Assembly: GCF_015207655.1 (NCBI RefSeq)
Contig: NZ_JADEWN010000010.1
Location: forward strand, 1-64,000
Direction: 5' to 3'
Source of the DNA: Gloeocapsopsis crepidinum LEGE 06123
GTDB lineage: Bacteria; Cyanobacteriota; Cyanobacteriia; Cyanobacteriales; Chroococcidiopsidaceae
Length of the DNA stretch: 64,000 nucleotides
The notes beneath the pieces were generated by a model. It was not told the DNA's origin. It saw only the letters and a list, made by a program, of their open reading frames with translations, and ran no database searches. Of the stretch, positions 56,501 through 64,000 are shown one piece after another. The translations under genes and the position numbers were made by a program. The first letter of the stretch is position 1. Each line of letters opens with the position of its first letter.

Positions 56501-56543
56501 CTTCTGTAAGTTGTTAGTGGTGGCTTCTGTTAAAACCTAACAA

Positions 56544-57869
56544 CTAAAAATTAACAGCTTTTGATTTGACTCGGTAGCCAATATCACGCCGATAGTACAT
56601 TTTCTCAAATTTAATGCAATCAACTGCTTGATAAGCAAGAGCGATCGCTTGTTCAAAGTTATCGCCAGTTCCAGTGACACCTAAAACTCGACCACCATCT
56701 GTGACGAGGTGAGTGGCTAGTGGTGAGTGGCTAGGGGCTAGTAGATTTTCTTCATTAGCTTGTACGAGTTTGGTTCCGGCGTGGAAAACGTTTGCACCTA
56801 ATGCTGCTGCGGAGTCAATACCAGTAATGACTTTTCCTTTTTCATAAGTTCCAGGATAGCCACCTGCAGCAATCACCACACAAGCTGACGCACCTGTTTT
56901 CCAAGCAATGGGAGGCATTTGTGCTAATCGCTGTTCCACACAAGCAAGTAATAAATCTTCCAAAGGTGTTTCGAGGAGCGGTAAGATTGCTTGAGTTTCA
57001 GGATCGCCAAAGCGACAGTTAAACTCTAAAACTTTGAATTCCCCGTTGGGACTGATCATCAAGCCAGCATAAAGTACGCCGCGATAGTCAATTCCCTTTT
57101 TTTTGAGAGTTGCGATCGCGCTTTGTAAAACTTTTGCTTCAACTTCTGCCATCAATGGCGTAACAATGGGTGCAGGAGCATACACTCCCATACCGCCAGT
57201 ATTTTCTCCTGTATCACCTTCTCCGATGCGTTTATGATCTTGTGCAGGTAACAGGGGGCGAATTGTTAAACCATCAGTGAGAGCTAAAACCGAGGCTTCT
57301 TGACCAGTTAAGCATTCTTCGATGACGACAAATTCCCCTTTACCAAATTGCCCTTGAAAAATGGCTTCGATTGCGCTGTGGGCTTGATCGATAGTTTCAG
57401 CAACTGTGACACCTTTACCAGCAGCTAAACCATCAGCTTTGACAACAATCGGTGCTCCTTGGGACTTTACATAATCTTTAGCAGCGGCGGCTTGATGAAA
57501 TATTACGGCTTTTGCAGTGGGGATTTTTGCTTCTTGCATTAAAGCTTTTGCCCACGCCTTACTTGCTTCAATTTGTGCGCCAGCGCGTGTTGGACCAAAG
57601 ACTTTCGTTCCTTGGCGCTGTAAGTAATCTGTGATTCCCAATGCAAGAGGAACTTCGGGACCAACGACAACCAGATCGATGTTATGTGATCGCGCAAATT
57701 CTCCGATACCATCAAAGTCTTCGACACTCAAAGGCAGATTTTGACAGCGTTCTAGCATTGCTGTCCCACCATTACCAGGTGCACAAAAGACTTTAACTTG
57801 CGGCGATTGCGAAAGTTTCCAAGCGATCGCGTGTTCGCGCCCTCCACTACCTACAACTAAGACTTTCAC
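56544..57869 (-). CDS. purD: Phosphoribosylamine-glycine ligase PurD
   Basis: 441 residues, ATP-grasp enzyme joining phosphoribosylamine and glycine in de novo purine synthesis. N-terminal VVGSGGREHAIAWKL, the ATP-grasp region (VVKADGLAAGKGV; HKRIGEGDTGENTGGMG) and the C-terminal LEFNCRFGDPETQ motif are present. The start is GTG (MKVLVVGSGG). It is followed by nblS, presumably in one transcript. Confidence 0.97.
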   Translation of the reverse strand: MKVLVVGSGGREHAIAWKLSQSPQVKVFCAPGNGGTAMLERCQNLPLSVEDFDGIGEFARSHNIDLVVVGPEVPLALGITDYLQRQGTKVFGPTRAGAQIEASKAWAKALMQEAKIPTAKAVIFHQAAAAKDYVKSQGAPIVVKADGLAAGKGVTVAETIDQAHSAIEAIFQGQFGKGEFVVIEECLTGQEASVLALTDGLTIRPLLPAQDHKRIGEGDTGENTGGMGVYAPAPIVTPLMAEVEAKVLQSAIATLKKKGIDYRGVLYAGLMISPNGEFKVLEFNCRFGDPETQAILPLLETPLEDLLLACVEQRLAQMPPIAWKTGASACVVIAAGGYPGTYEKGKVITGIDSAAALGANVFHAGTKLVQANEENLLAPSHSPLATHLVTDGGRVLGVTGTGDNFEQAIALAYQAVDCIKFEKMYYRRDIGYRVKSKAVNF

Positions 57870-57944
57870 TTTAATCCTCGTGCCAAGAGCGAGTCAATTT
57901 TTTCATTAAATTAGAACTTAATCAACAGTCCACTTTTCATTATC

Positions 57945-59375
57945 TCAGTGTACTTTTTGCTGTGCATAAATTGCTTTAAACTGTCTTTGTTGCAATTTGT
58001 GATCCACAATTGGTAACGGATAGCCGAGAGCTTCTCTTTCTTGTTCAGGAATATTACCACTGAGCACGTATTCGGTATCTACCGAGCGTAATTCAGGCAC
58101 CCATTGCCGAATATATTCGCCTTCGGGATCGAACTTTTGAGCTTGACTTGCAGGGTTAAAGATGCGTACAGGTTTGGGGTCCATTCCACTGGATGCACTC
58201 CACTGCCAGCCACCATTATTTGCTGAGAGATCGCCGTCAATGAGTCGTTGATAAAAGTATTTTTCGCCTAAACGCGGATCGATTAACAAATCTTTAGTAA
58301 GGAAATTTGCTACAATCATGCGACAACGGTTATGCATCCAGCCACTTTCATTCATCTGACGCATGGCTGCATCGACAATTGGGTAGCCAGTTTTACCTTC
58401 ACACCAGGCTTGAAAAAGTTCTTCGTTGTTTTCATAAGGAAAATTTTTGAAAGCTTCGCGATAAGCTCCTGTTGCTAATTTAGGAAAGTGATACATTGCG
58501 TGTTGGTAGAATTCCCGCCAAGCTAGTTCTTGTTGCCAAGCGCGGATACTTGTATCAGTTTCGTCACTGCGGCTATTTTCTAATGCGGCGATCGTTGCAG
58601 CCCACACTGTGCGAATGCCAATTGCACCAAATTTGAGCGCGGCGCTGAGTTGAGATGTTCCATCAATGGCAGGAAAATTCCGCTGTTCTTTGTACTCAGT
58701 AATCGCTTTGTAGGTAAATTCTTCTAGCCTTTCGTGCGCTGCAATTTCGCCTGGGGCAATGATTAAATCGCGATCCCAAACAAATCCTAAATCTTTAGCT
58801 GTGGGAAGTGGAATAACCCCTGCTTGCTGCGCAATTTCTTGTTCTGCTGATGTTATCCCTGTGACACCTTGTAAAGTTGCTACAGGCTCAGCCTTGGATT
58901 TACTGCTCCAGTTGCGCCAAAAAGGAGTAAATACAGTATAAGGCTGGTTAGAACCCGTGTAAATTTCATCAGGAGTGTGGAGAATTTGATCCCAGTTCTT
59001 GTGTAAAACTTGAATGCCCTTTTCTTTTAAAGCCTCCATCACAGCGCGATCGCGTTCTTGAGAATACGGCTCAACATCCCAATTCCAGAATACAGCTTGA
59101 GCATTCAACGCTGCTGCAAGCCTTGGGAGCGCTTGTACTGGATTATCGTGAAGAATGAGTAATTGACTACCAACTTCTGTATATCGCTGTTGTAGGGCTT
59201 GTAAACACCCAATCATGTAAGTTACGCGCACGGGGGCGACGTCATCGCGTTCTAGAATGTTGGGATCGAGACAAAACACTCCAACTACTTTTTGATGCTT
59301 GCTTGCGGCGGCTAGTCCGGTATTGTCTGAAATACGCAAATCGCGACGGTGCCAGAATAAAGTTAAATTAGACAT
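57945..59375 (-). CDS. phrA: Class I CPD photolyase (FAD-binding deoxyribodipyrimidine photolyase)
   Basis: 476 residues, the size of bacterial class I photolyases. The N-terminal antenna domain begins LTLFWHRRDLRISDNTGLAA. The FAD-binding C-terminal half has WQQELAWREFYQH, MRQMNESGWMHNRCRMIVAN and NNGGWQWSASSGMDPKPVRI, with the conserved tryptophans of the electron chain. It repairs cyclobutane pyrimidine dimers using blue light. The antenna cofactor (8-HDF or folate) cannot be decided by eye; most cyanobacterial PhrA enzymes use 8-HDF. Confidence 0.94.
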   Translation of the reverse strand: MSNLTLFWHRRDLRISDNTGLAAASKHQKVVGVFCLDPNILERDDVAPVRVTYMIGCLQALQQRYTEVGSQLLILHDNPVQALPRLAAALNAQAVFWNWDVEPYSQERDRAVMEALKEKGIQVLHKNWDQILHTPDEIYTGSNQPYTVFTPFWRNWSSKSKAEPVATLQGVTGITSAEQEIAQQAGVIPLPTAKDLGFVWDRDLIIAPGEIAAHERLEEFTYKAITEYKEQRNFPAIDGTSQLSAALKFGAIGIRTVWAATIAALENSRSDETDTSIRAWQQELAWREFYQHAMYHFPKLATGAYREAFKNFPYENNEELFQAWCEGKTGYPIVDAAMRQMNESGWMHNRCRMIVANFLTKDLLIDPRLGEKYFYQRLIDGDLSANNGGWQWSASSGMDPKPVRIFNPASQAQKFDPEGEYIRQWVPELRSVDTEYVLSGNIPEQEREALGYPLPIVDHKLQQRQFKAIYAQQKVH

Positions 59376-59527
59376 TAGTATTTAAAAATAGTTCTTTTGT
59401 ACTAATAGTGTAAATGCTATGAGCATCAGTTAAGTGGGTTGATTCAGATCTTGCATCAAGAAGGGCAGATGGGAAGCCTACCCCGTTGTAAGATGAGTGT
59501 CTTACTTGCTGCAAGAACATCGAACAT

Positions 59528-60151
59528 CTAGTCAAAATCTGCTTGCCAATCAGGATTTTGATAATGCTCAAACAGCCGCGCAATTTGGGAAGGAACAACG
59601 CGAGTGAGTGAAAGTTCTGGAAGATTTTGCTCTGCAAAGAAGGCTGCTTCTGATGTTTCTATGCTTTCTGCTGGGCTACCACCAATTATTTGACATTGAA
59701 AAAAAAGTTTGTAAACATGATGTCGTAGAGGTGGATGTTGATGACGCGGATGATTGCGATCGTATATTGCTAATAGTTTGACAATTTGTGTGTGATAACC
59801 TGACTCTTCGTACACTTCACGCACAACTGCATTGCTGGGTGATTCTCCTACATCAACCCATCCTCCAGGCAATGTCCAGCAGCCATCCTCGCGTTCTTTA
59901 ACCAAAAGAATTTGATTGTTATGAAAGACAACACCTCTAACGTCTATCTTAGGAGTTGCGTAACCTTCTTCTTTGCTAAATAAATCGCAGACATATGTTG
60001 GTGTTTCATGAGCGTAAGTTGCCATGATATCAGCTGCAATTTGACGTATTTGCTGGTATCGTTCGCTATCGTATGGACTTTGAGTGTAAGTAAGTCCATT
60101 TTGCGCAATCGCCTGCAATCTCTGTGACCATTTCAGCCACTTGAGGGTCAT
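59528..60151 (-). CDS. Nudix hydrolase with N-terminal helical domain
   Basis: 207 residues. An N-terminal domain of about 60 residues (LKWLKWSQRLQAIAQNGLTY) is typical of Nudix proteins that carry a hydrolase N-terminal extension, followed by the catalytic domain with an intact Nudix box GWVDVGESPSNAVVREVYEE (residues about 92-111, then SGY). It hydrolyses a nucleoside diphosphate linked to another moiety; ADP-ribose or a coenzyme is a guess. AAGGAG precedes the ATG. It lies 211 bp after the second Nudix gene, with a hairpin repeat between them. Confidence 0.88.
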   Translation of the reverse strand: MTLKWLKWSQRLQAIAQNGLTYTQSPYDSERYQQIRQIAADIMATYAHETPTYVCDLFSKEEGYATPKIDVRGVVFHNNQILLVKEREDGCWTLPGGWVDVGESPSNAVVREVYEESGYHTQIVKLLAIYDRNHPRHQHPPLRHHVYKLFFQCQIIGGSPAESIETSEAAFFAEQNLPELSLTRVVPSQIARLFEHYQNPDWQADFD

Positions 60152-60170
60152 AATTATCTCCTTTATGTAC

Positions 60171-60222
60171 AGCCTGGCGACTGAAGTCGCGGCTCAAAAA
60201 ACGAAGTCCACCTTCGTGGACT
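60171..60222. repeat. Composite intergenic hairpin repeat, copy 4
   Basis: AGCC-tg-GCGACT-ga-AGTCGC-GGCT (60171-60194) is followed 14 nt after its inner stem by AGTCCAC-cttc-GTGGACT (60205-60222). This is the cleanest copy of the two-hairpin unit and matches 25217-25262 in order and spacing. It sits between the two minus-strand Nudix genes. Confidence 0.75.
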
Positions 60223-60362
60223 AAAAAAATCAAGGTTTCATAAAAGGCAAGGTTCGTTTCAATAAAAAATGGTTGCACTCAATTACAATAATTTAATCTC
60301 TTATTTCCTCTACTTCTTATGTGTAGCTGCGGTGTCACGCGCCGATTTTCTCAAGATTGATG

Positions 60363-60917
60363 CTAAATTTGATTCAAAAATGGTTTTGCTAATAAAAAGC
60401 TAGAAATTGATTTAGCATCAACTGCTTCGCCATCTAAAATGGCTTGTTCTAATTCTTGTACAGTCATCAGCACAGTTTCCATATCTTCATCGATATCTTG
60501 ATGCGGTGGCTGTTCTAGTAATTCTAAATTCTGTGCTAAGAAAGCATAAATGACTTCATCAGAATACCCTGGAGCTAGGAAAAATTGTCCTAATTTCTGC
60601 CATTTGTGAGCGCGGTAGCCAGTTTCTTCTTGAATTTCTCTTTGAATTGTCTTAAAAGGATCTTCGTTAGGTTCTACGGTACCTGCCGGAAACTCTAAAA
60701 GTCGTCCTTGTACTGCAAAACGGTACTGTTTCAGAAGAATCAGCTTACCTTCAGGGGTGACAGGTACGGCTAGCGCACCTCCTGGATGACGAACGCATTC
60801 CCAGTCTCCTTCTGCTTGATTAGGGAGGCGCAGACGACTCACTTCAAAATCAAATTTGCGTCCGCGATAGTAGAGATGCTGTCTGAGTAGTTGTGGAGGT
60901 TCTTTAGCTGGGGGCAT
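60363..60917 (-). CDS. Nudix hydrolase, ADP-ribose pyrophosphatase-like
   Basis: 184 residues. Nudix box GTVEPNEDPFKTIQREIQEE (about 78-97, then TGY), with the conserved upstream LLKQYRFAVQGRLLEFPAG typical of ADP-ribose pyrophosphatases (NudF type). Such enzymes clear free ADP-ribose. It shares the fold but little sequence with the Nudix gene downstream, so the two are probably not a recent duplication. It lies 76 bp after folK, in the same direction. Confidence 0.9.
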   Translation of the reverse strand: MPPAKEPPQLLRQHLYYRGRKFDFEVSRLRLPNQAEGDWECVRHPGGALAVPVTPEGKLILLKQYRFAVQGRLLEFPAGTVEPNEDPFKTIQREIQEETGYRAHKWQKLGQFFLAPGYSDEVIYAFLAQNLELLEQPPHQDIDEDMETVLMTVQELEQAILDGEAVDAKSISSFLLAKPFLNQI

Positions 60918-60993
60918 AAGTGAGGGGTTAGGGGCGAGGGAAGGGAAAAATTAATAAAATGTTTAAAATTATGTTTAACTCGGTAATACGATT

Positions 60994-61479
60994 TCAAATA
61001 CGAACAACACCAGAACAGTCTACCGCTTCAACGAGTTGGGCGATCGCTTTACCGGATACAGGTTCAATCCAAGTGGGGGCAATTTCTGCTAAAGGTACTA
61101 ACACAAAGGCGCGATCGCGCATGCGCGGATGGGGAATTTGCAGTGTGGGAGTCTCTAAAATGAGGTTATTATAGAGTAATAAGTCAAGATCGAGCGATCG
61201 CGGTCCCCAGCGTTCTCGCCGTATTCTACCGAATTGAGCTTCAATATCCAAGAGAGTTTCTAGCATTAACTGTGGAGTCATTTGTACTTGCAACACAGCA
61301 CAGCCATTAATGTAATCTGGTTGCGGTGGACCGACAGCAGCGGTTTGATACCAGCTTGATTGAGCTATTAAAGTGATATGAGGCGTAGCGCTTAAACTTT
61401 TCAATGCAGCTGCTACGGTGTTGCGAGAGTTTCCTAAATTACTTCCCAGTGCGATCGCACATAAACCATGTGTGTTCAA
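60994..61479 (-). CDS. folK: 2-amino-4-hydroxy-6-hydroxymethyldihydropteridine diphosphokinase FolK
   Basis: 161 residues, the normal length. It transfers pyrophosphate from ATP to the pterin in folate synthesis. IALGSNLGNS, SSWYQTAAVGPPQPDYINGC, RWGPRSLDLDLLLYNN and PHPRMRDRAFVLVPL are all intact. The frame has no ATG before the conserved region: the start is a TTG at 61479, and an in-frame stop lies only a few codons upstream. Confidence 0.95.
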   Translation of the reverse strand: MNTHGLCAIALGSNLGNSRNTVAAALKSLSATPHITLIAQSSWYQTAAVGPPQPDYINGCAVLQVQMTPQLMLETLLDIEAQFGRIRRERWGPRSLDLDLLLYNNLILETPTLQIPHPRMRDRAFVLVPLAEIAPTWIEPVSGKAIAQLVEAVDCSGVVRI

Positions 61480-61749
61480 CTTCTACTATCCTGTCACTCA
61501 TTAGCTCAAATCTATTCACCTCAACTCTAACCATGCCACTAATCACCGGTAAAGTTGGGGCTGATGAATTTCTGATTTTTAGCTGCTGTGCGTTTTGATA
61601 TTGATTCCTTGATCTCTACTCCACCAGCGAAAACTCAGTTTCAGTTGCTCGATTCACAACGTTGCTTTCCATCAAGTCGTAAAATAGACAAAAAATAAAA
61701 TAACTAATAAATGGGCTGCATTTGAAATGGAGTGAAGCGAGGAAGTAAC

Positions 61750-64000
61750 GTGCCAAATATGCCCTGGTTTAAGGAACAAGAAGCAATCCGTAACACTGAA
61801 CCAGCAAAAAAAACTAAGACAACTCCAAGTCGTCAGCAACTTCCCCGCCGGAAAATTGCCAAAATTGTGACTCAGATCAAGCAACTAGTGTCCTCATCTA
61901 CAGGAAAGCAACCGCAACATCGTCGTTCGCTTTGGTTTATTGGTATTGGGGGTAGTGCGATCGCCTTAGGCGGAATTTGGTTTTCTATTGAGCAAAGTTT
62001 GCCTCAAACAGCAGAACTATTTACGGTAGTACGAGATGAAACTCTAACGATTAAAGCTGCTGATGGTACTATTCTGCAACAAACTGGACCAGCAACTCGC
62101 GAACAACTTAAGCTAGCAGAAATTCCTGAGCCATTAGTGCAAGCATTTATTGCTTCAGAAGATCGCCGTTTTTATCAACACAATGGGATCGACTACCAAG
62201 GAATTGCCAGGGCAACACTGTCTAACTTGCGCTCTGCTAATGTTGTAGAAGGTGGTAGTACAATTACACAGCAGCTTGCCAGAATTCTGTTTTTAAATCA
62301 AGATCGCACAATTTGGCGCAAACTAAAAGAAATTCGGCTCTCGCAGAAAATAGAAGCAAATTTAACCAAAGAACAGATTCTAGAGCGCTATCTCAACTTA
62401 GTTTATTTAGGCGAGGGTGCGTATGGCGTTGCAGATGCTGCGTGGGTGTATTTCAGTAAACCAGTAGACGAGCTTACTTTACCAGAAATGGCAATGATTG
62501 CGGGTTTAGCCCCTGCCCCAAGCCGTTACTCGCCAGTAGTAAATTTAGCAACAGCACAACAACGGCGGAATTTAGTCTTACAAAGAATGCGTGAGGATCA
62601 AGTACTTGATGCAGCAACCGCAACTGCAGCAAGAACTGCACCGATTACTCTCAATACCAATTTACCCAAGCGCCTCCAAGTTACAGCACCCTACTTCACA
62701 ACTTATATCCAAAAGGAATTACCAAAGTATGTTGCGCCAGAAGACATTGAAGCGGGTGGTTTAATTGTCGAGACAACATTAAATGCGCAGTGGCAAAATG
62801 CAGCAGAAACCGCAGTCAAGAACACCGTCACAAACAATGGTCGGTGGCAAAATTTTGAGCAAGCCGCCTTGGTAGCAATTAATCCACGTAATGGTGAAAT
62901 TAGAGCTTTAGTAGGTGGAAAAGACTTTGAGAAAAATCAGTTTAACCGCGCTACTCAAGCACAGCGCCAACCAGGATCGACATTTAAAGGCTTTGTTTAT
63001 ACAGCAGCGATCGCTACAGGACTTTCTCCTTACAATTCCTACTTGGATGCTCCTTACATTGTCGAAGGATACGAACCAAAAAACTATAGCCGTGAGTTTC
63101 GTGGTTGGCTGACAATGCGAGATGCTTTGACAAGTTCGATTAATACGATCGCAGTTAAGGTATTAATTGACGTTGGCTTTGATCCCGTGACTAAACTCGC
63201 ACAACAAATGGGAATCAAGTCACAACTACAACCGATGTACTCGCTTGCACTTGGTTCGTCTGAAGTTAATTTACTCGAACTTACAAGTGCGTATGGTACG
63301 CTTGCAACTCAAGGCATGCACGTAGAACCGCACGGAATTCGCCGGATTCTCAATCGAAGTGGAGAAGTTCTTTACAGTACTGAACATAAACCAAAGCGAG
63401 TTTTAGATCCAGGTAGCGCGGCAATTACAACTTGGATGCTACAAAATGTAGTGCAAGCAGGAACCGGACGCCCTGCATCTTTAAATCGTCCTGTTGCTGG
63501 AAAAACAGGAACTTCAGATGAATCACGCGATCTCTGGTTTGTGGGCTATATCCCGCAACTTGTTGCTGGGGTTTGGCTAGGGAACGATAACAATGAACCA
63601 ACTTGGGGTAATAGCGGTACTGCTGCTGCCACCTGGCGTCAATTTATGATGAGCGCAGTAGAAGATATCCCTGTAGAAGATTTCCCAGAACGTCCGACTT
63701 TAACAGGGCGCAAGGGTAGTATTAAGGCACAACCAATTAAGCCGAAGCGAGTTTCATCGGGTAGAACACCGTCATCTAGTAGAAGTTTTGATAACAACCG
63801 TCGCAGAAGTTATCGCCGCAATCAGCCTGAAGCAATAGCACCTCAACCTAGAAAGCGATCGCGTCGTCGTAACGTACGCCCAGCCTCACCTCCTGCCAAG
63901 TCTCCAACAAGCGCTCAAACACCTACACCACCACAAGGAGAACTACGAGAACGTTTACGCAACCTGCGCCAGCCTGATACTCCAAGAAAAGAGCTACCTC
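61750..64000 (+). CDS. Class A penicillin-binding protein (PBP1A type), C terminus beyond window
   Basis: 750 codons are visible and the frame is still open at the window end. A basic cytoplasmic segment and a membrane helix (about 60-80) come first. The GT51 domain has catalytic Glu137 in ASEDRRFYQHNGID and GGSTITQQLARILF. The transpeptidase has Ser410 in GSTFK, SSIN, and KTGT at 585-588. A basic Arg/Ser/Pro-rich tail begins near residue 650. Unlike the FHA-linked paralogue at 34213, it has no FHA domain. The start is GTG at 61750, preceded by GAGGAAG. Confidence 0.95.
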   Translation, partial: MPNMPWFKEQEAIRNTEPAKKTKTTPSRQQLPRRKIAKIVTQIKQLVSSSTGKQPQHRRSLWFIGIGGSAIALGGIWFSIEQSLPQTAELFTVVRDETLTIKAADGTILQQTGPATREQLKLAEIPEPLVQAFIASEDRRFYQHNGIDYQGIARATLSNLRSANVVEGGSTITQQLARILFLNQDRTIWRKLKEIRLSQKIEANLTKEQILERYLNLVYLGEGAYGVADAAWVYFSKPVDELTLPEMAMIAGLAPAPSRYSPVVNLATAQQRRNLVLQRMREDQVLDAATATAARTAPITLNTNLPKRLQVTAPYFTTYIQKELPKYVAPEDIEAGGLIVETTLNAQWQNAAETAVKNTVTNNGRWQNFEQAALVAINPRNGEIRALVGGKDFEKNQFNRATQAQRQPGSTFKGFVYTAAIATGLSPYNSYLDAPYIVEGYEPKNYSREFRGWLTMRDALTSSINTIAVKVLIDVGFDPVTKLAQQMGIKSQLQPMYSLALGSSEVNLLELTSAYGTLATQGMHVEPHGIRRILNRSGEVLYSTEHKPKRVLDPGSAAITTWMLQNVVQAGTGRPASLNRPVAGKTGTSDESRDLWFVGYIPQLVAGVWLGNDNNEPTWGNSGTAAATWRQFMMSAVEDIPVEDFPERPTLTGRKGSIKAQPIKPKRVSSGRTPSSSRSFDNNRRRSYRRNQPEAIAPQPRKRSRRRNVRPASPPAKSPTSAQTPTPPQGELRERLRNLRQPDTPRKELP

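Noticed and set aside
59368-59637. 89-codon minus-strand frame between the photolyase and Nudix genes
   Set aside because: Overlaps the C terminus of the Nudix gene in another frame; no features.

Overview
The window is chromosomal DNA from a cyanobacterium. The octamer GCGATCGC (HIP1) recurs throughout, inside and outside genes (for example near 842, 1325, 1940 and 3279). The gene content is typically cyanobacterial: sulfolipid genes sqdB-sqdX, the NblS and RpaB regulators, Ycf46, Ycf35, a CCB-type cytochrome b6f assembly factor, CcsA, HmpF, and the DUF3038/DUF4335/DUF3352 families. The base composition and HmpF suggest a motile or filamentous lineage, or a Chroococcidiopsis/Gloeocapsa-like one, but I cannot name a genus. 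There are no rRNA or tRNA genes, CRISPR arrays, phage genes or intact insertion sequences that I can recognise.

Layout. (1) 281-11932, plus strand: a signalling cluster with an MHYT-PAS-PAS histidine kinase, a stand-alone receiver, a 1172-residue REC-PAS-PAS-PAS-GAF-GAF kinase, a double CheB methylesterase, a CheR-PAS protein with a ten-heptad coiled coil, and a final PAS kinase. No CheA, CheW or chemoreceptor lies in this cluster. (2) 11944-12831, minus strand: rsmH. (3) 13085-20635, minus strand: a pilus-type chemotaxis operon (CheY, CheW, receptor, separate Hpt protein, CheA-REC without its own Hpt). hmpF is divergent at 21251-22981 across a 614-bp AT-rich gap. (4) 23090-27096, minus strand: tilS, ccsA and a DUF3352 protein. 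(5) 27609-31583, plus strand: pstS-pstC-pstA-pstB behind a Pho-box-like tandem repeat, with a hairpin between pstS and pstC. (6) 31776-32996: bioY-lspA. (7) 33072-36471: a Thr/Pro-rich secreted protein and an FHA-fused class A penicillin-binding protein. (8) 36475-38039, minus strand: the coupled DUF3038-DUF4335 pair. (9) 38521-41026, plus strand: apt, an OppB-type permease and two small proteins. (10) 41200-43618, minus strand: a ribbon-helix-helix protein, ycf46 and ycf35. (11) 43982-46361: sqdB-sqdX. (12) 46387-50540: a small protein, radA, rpaB, a CCB-like protein and a DUF456 protein. (13) 50571-53047, minus strand: a frameshifted small secreted-protein gene and a divergent subtilase. (14) 53676-61479, minus strand: an alpha/beta hydrolase lacking its nucleophile, nblS, purD, a photolyase, two Nudix hydrolases and folK. 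(15) 61750 to the window edge: a second class A penicillin-binding protein, cut off by the end.

Themes. Signalling dominates, with about fifteen two-component or chemotaxis proteins. NblS and its known partner RpaB both lie here, about 5 kb apart. Short hairpin repeats with tetraloops (GTCCAC/GTGGAC, often preceded by CGACT/AGTCG) recur in four intergenic gaps beside minus-strand genes and look like a dispersed non-coding repeat family. The best candidates for something under-described are the CheB/CheR-plus-kinase cluster, the repeat family, the RHH gene ahead of ycf46-ycf35, the acidic docking-like repeats in the Hpt-less CheA, and the structured spacer upstream of apt.
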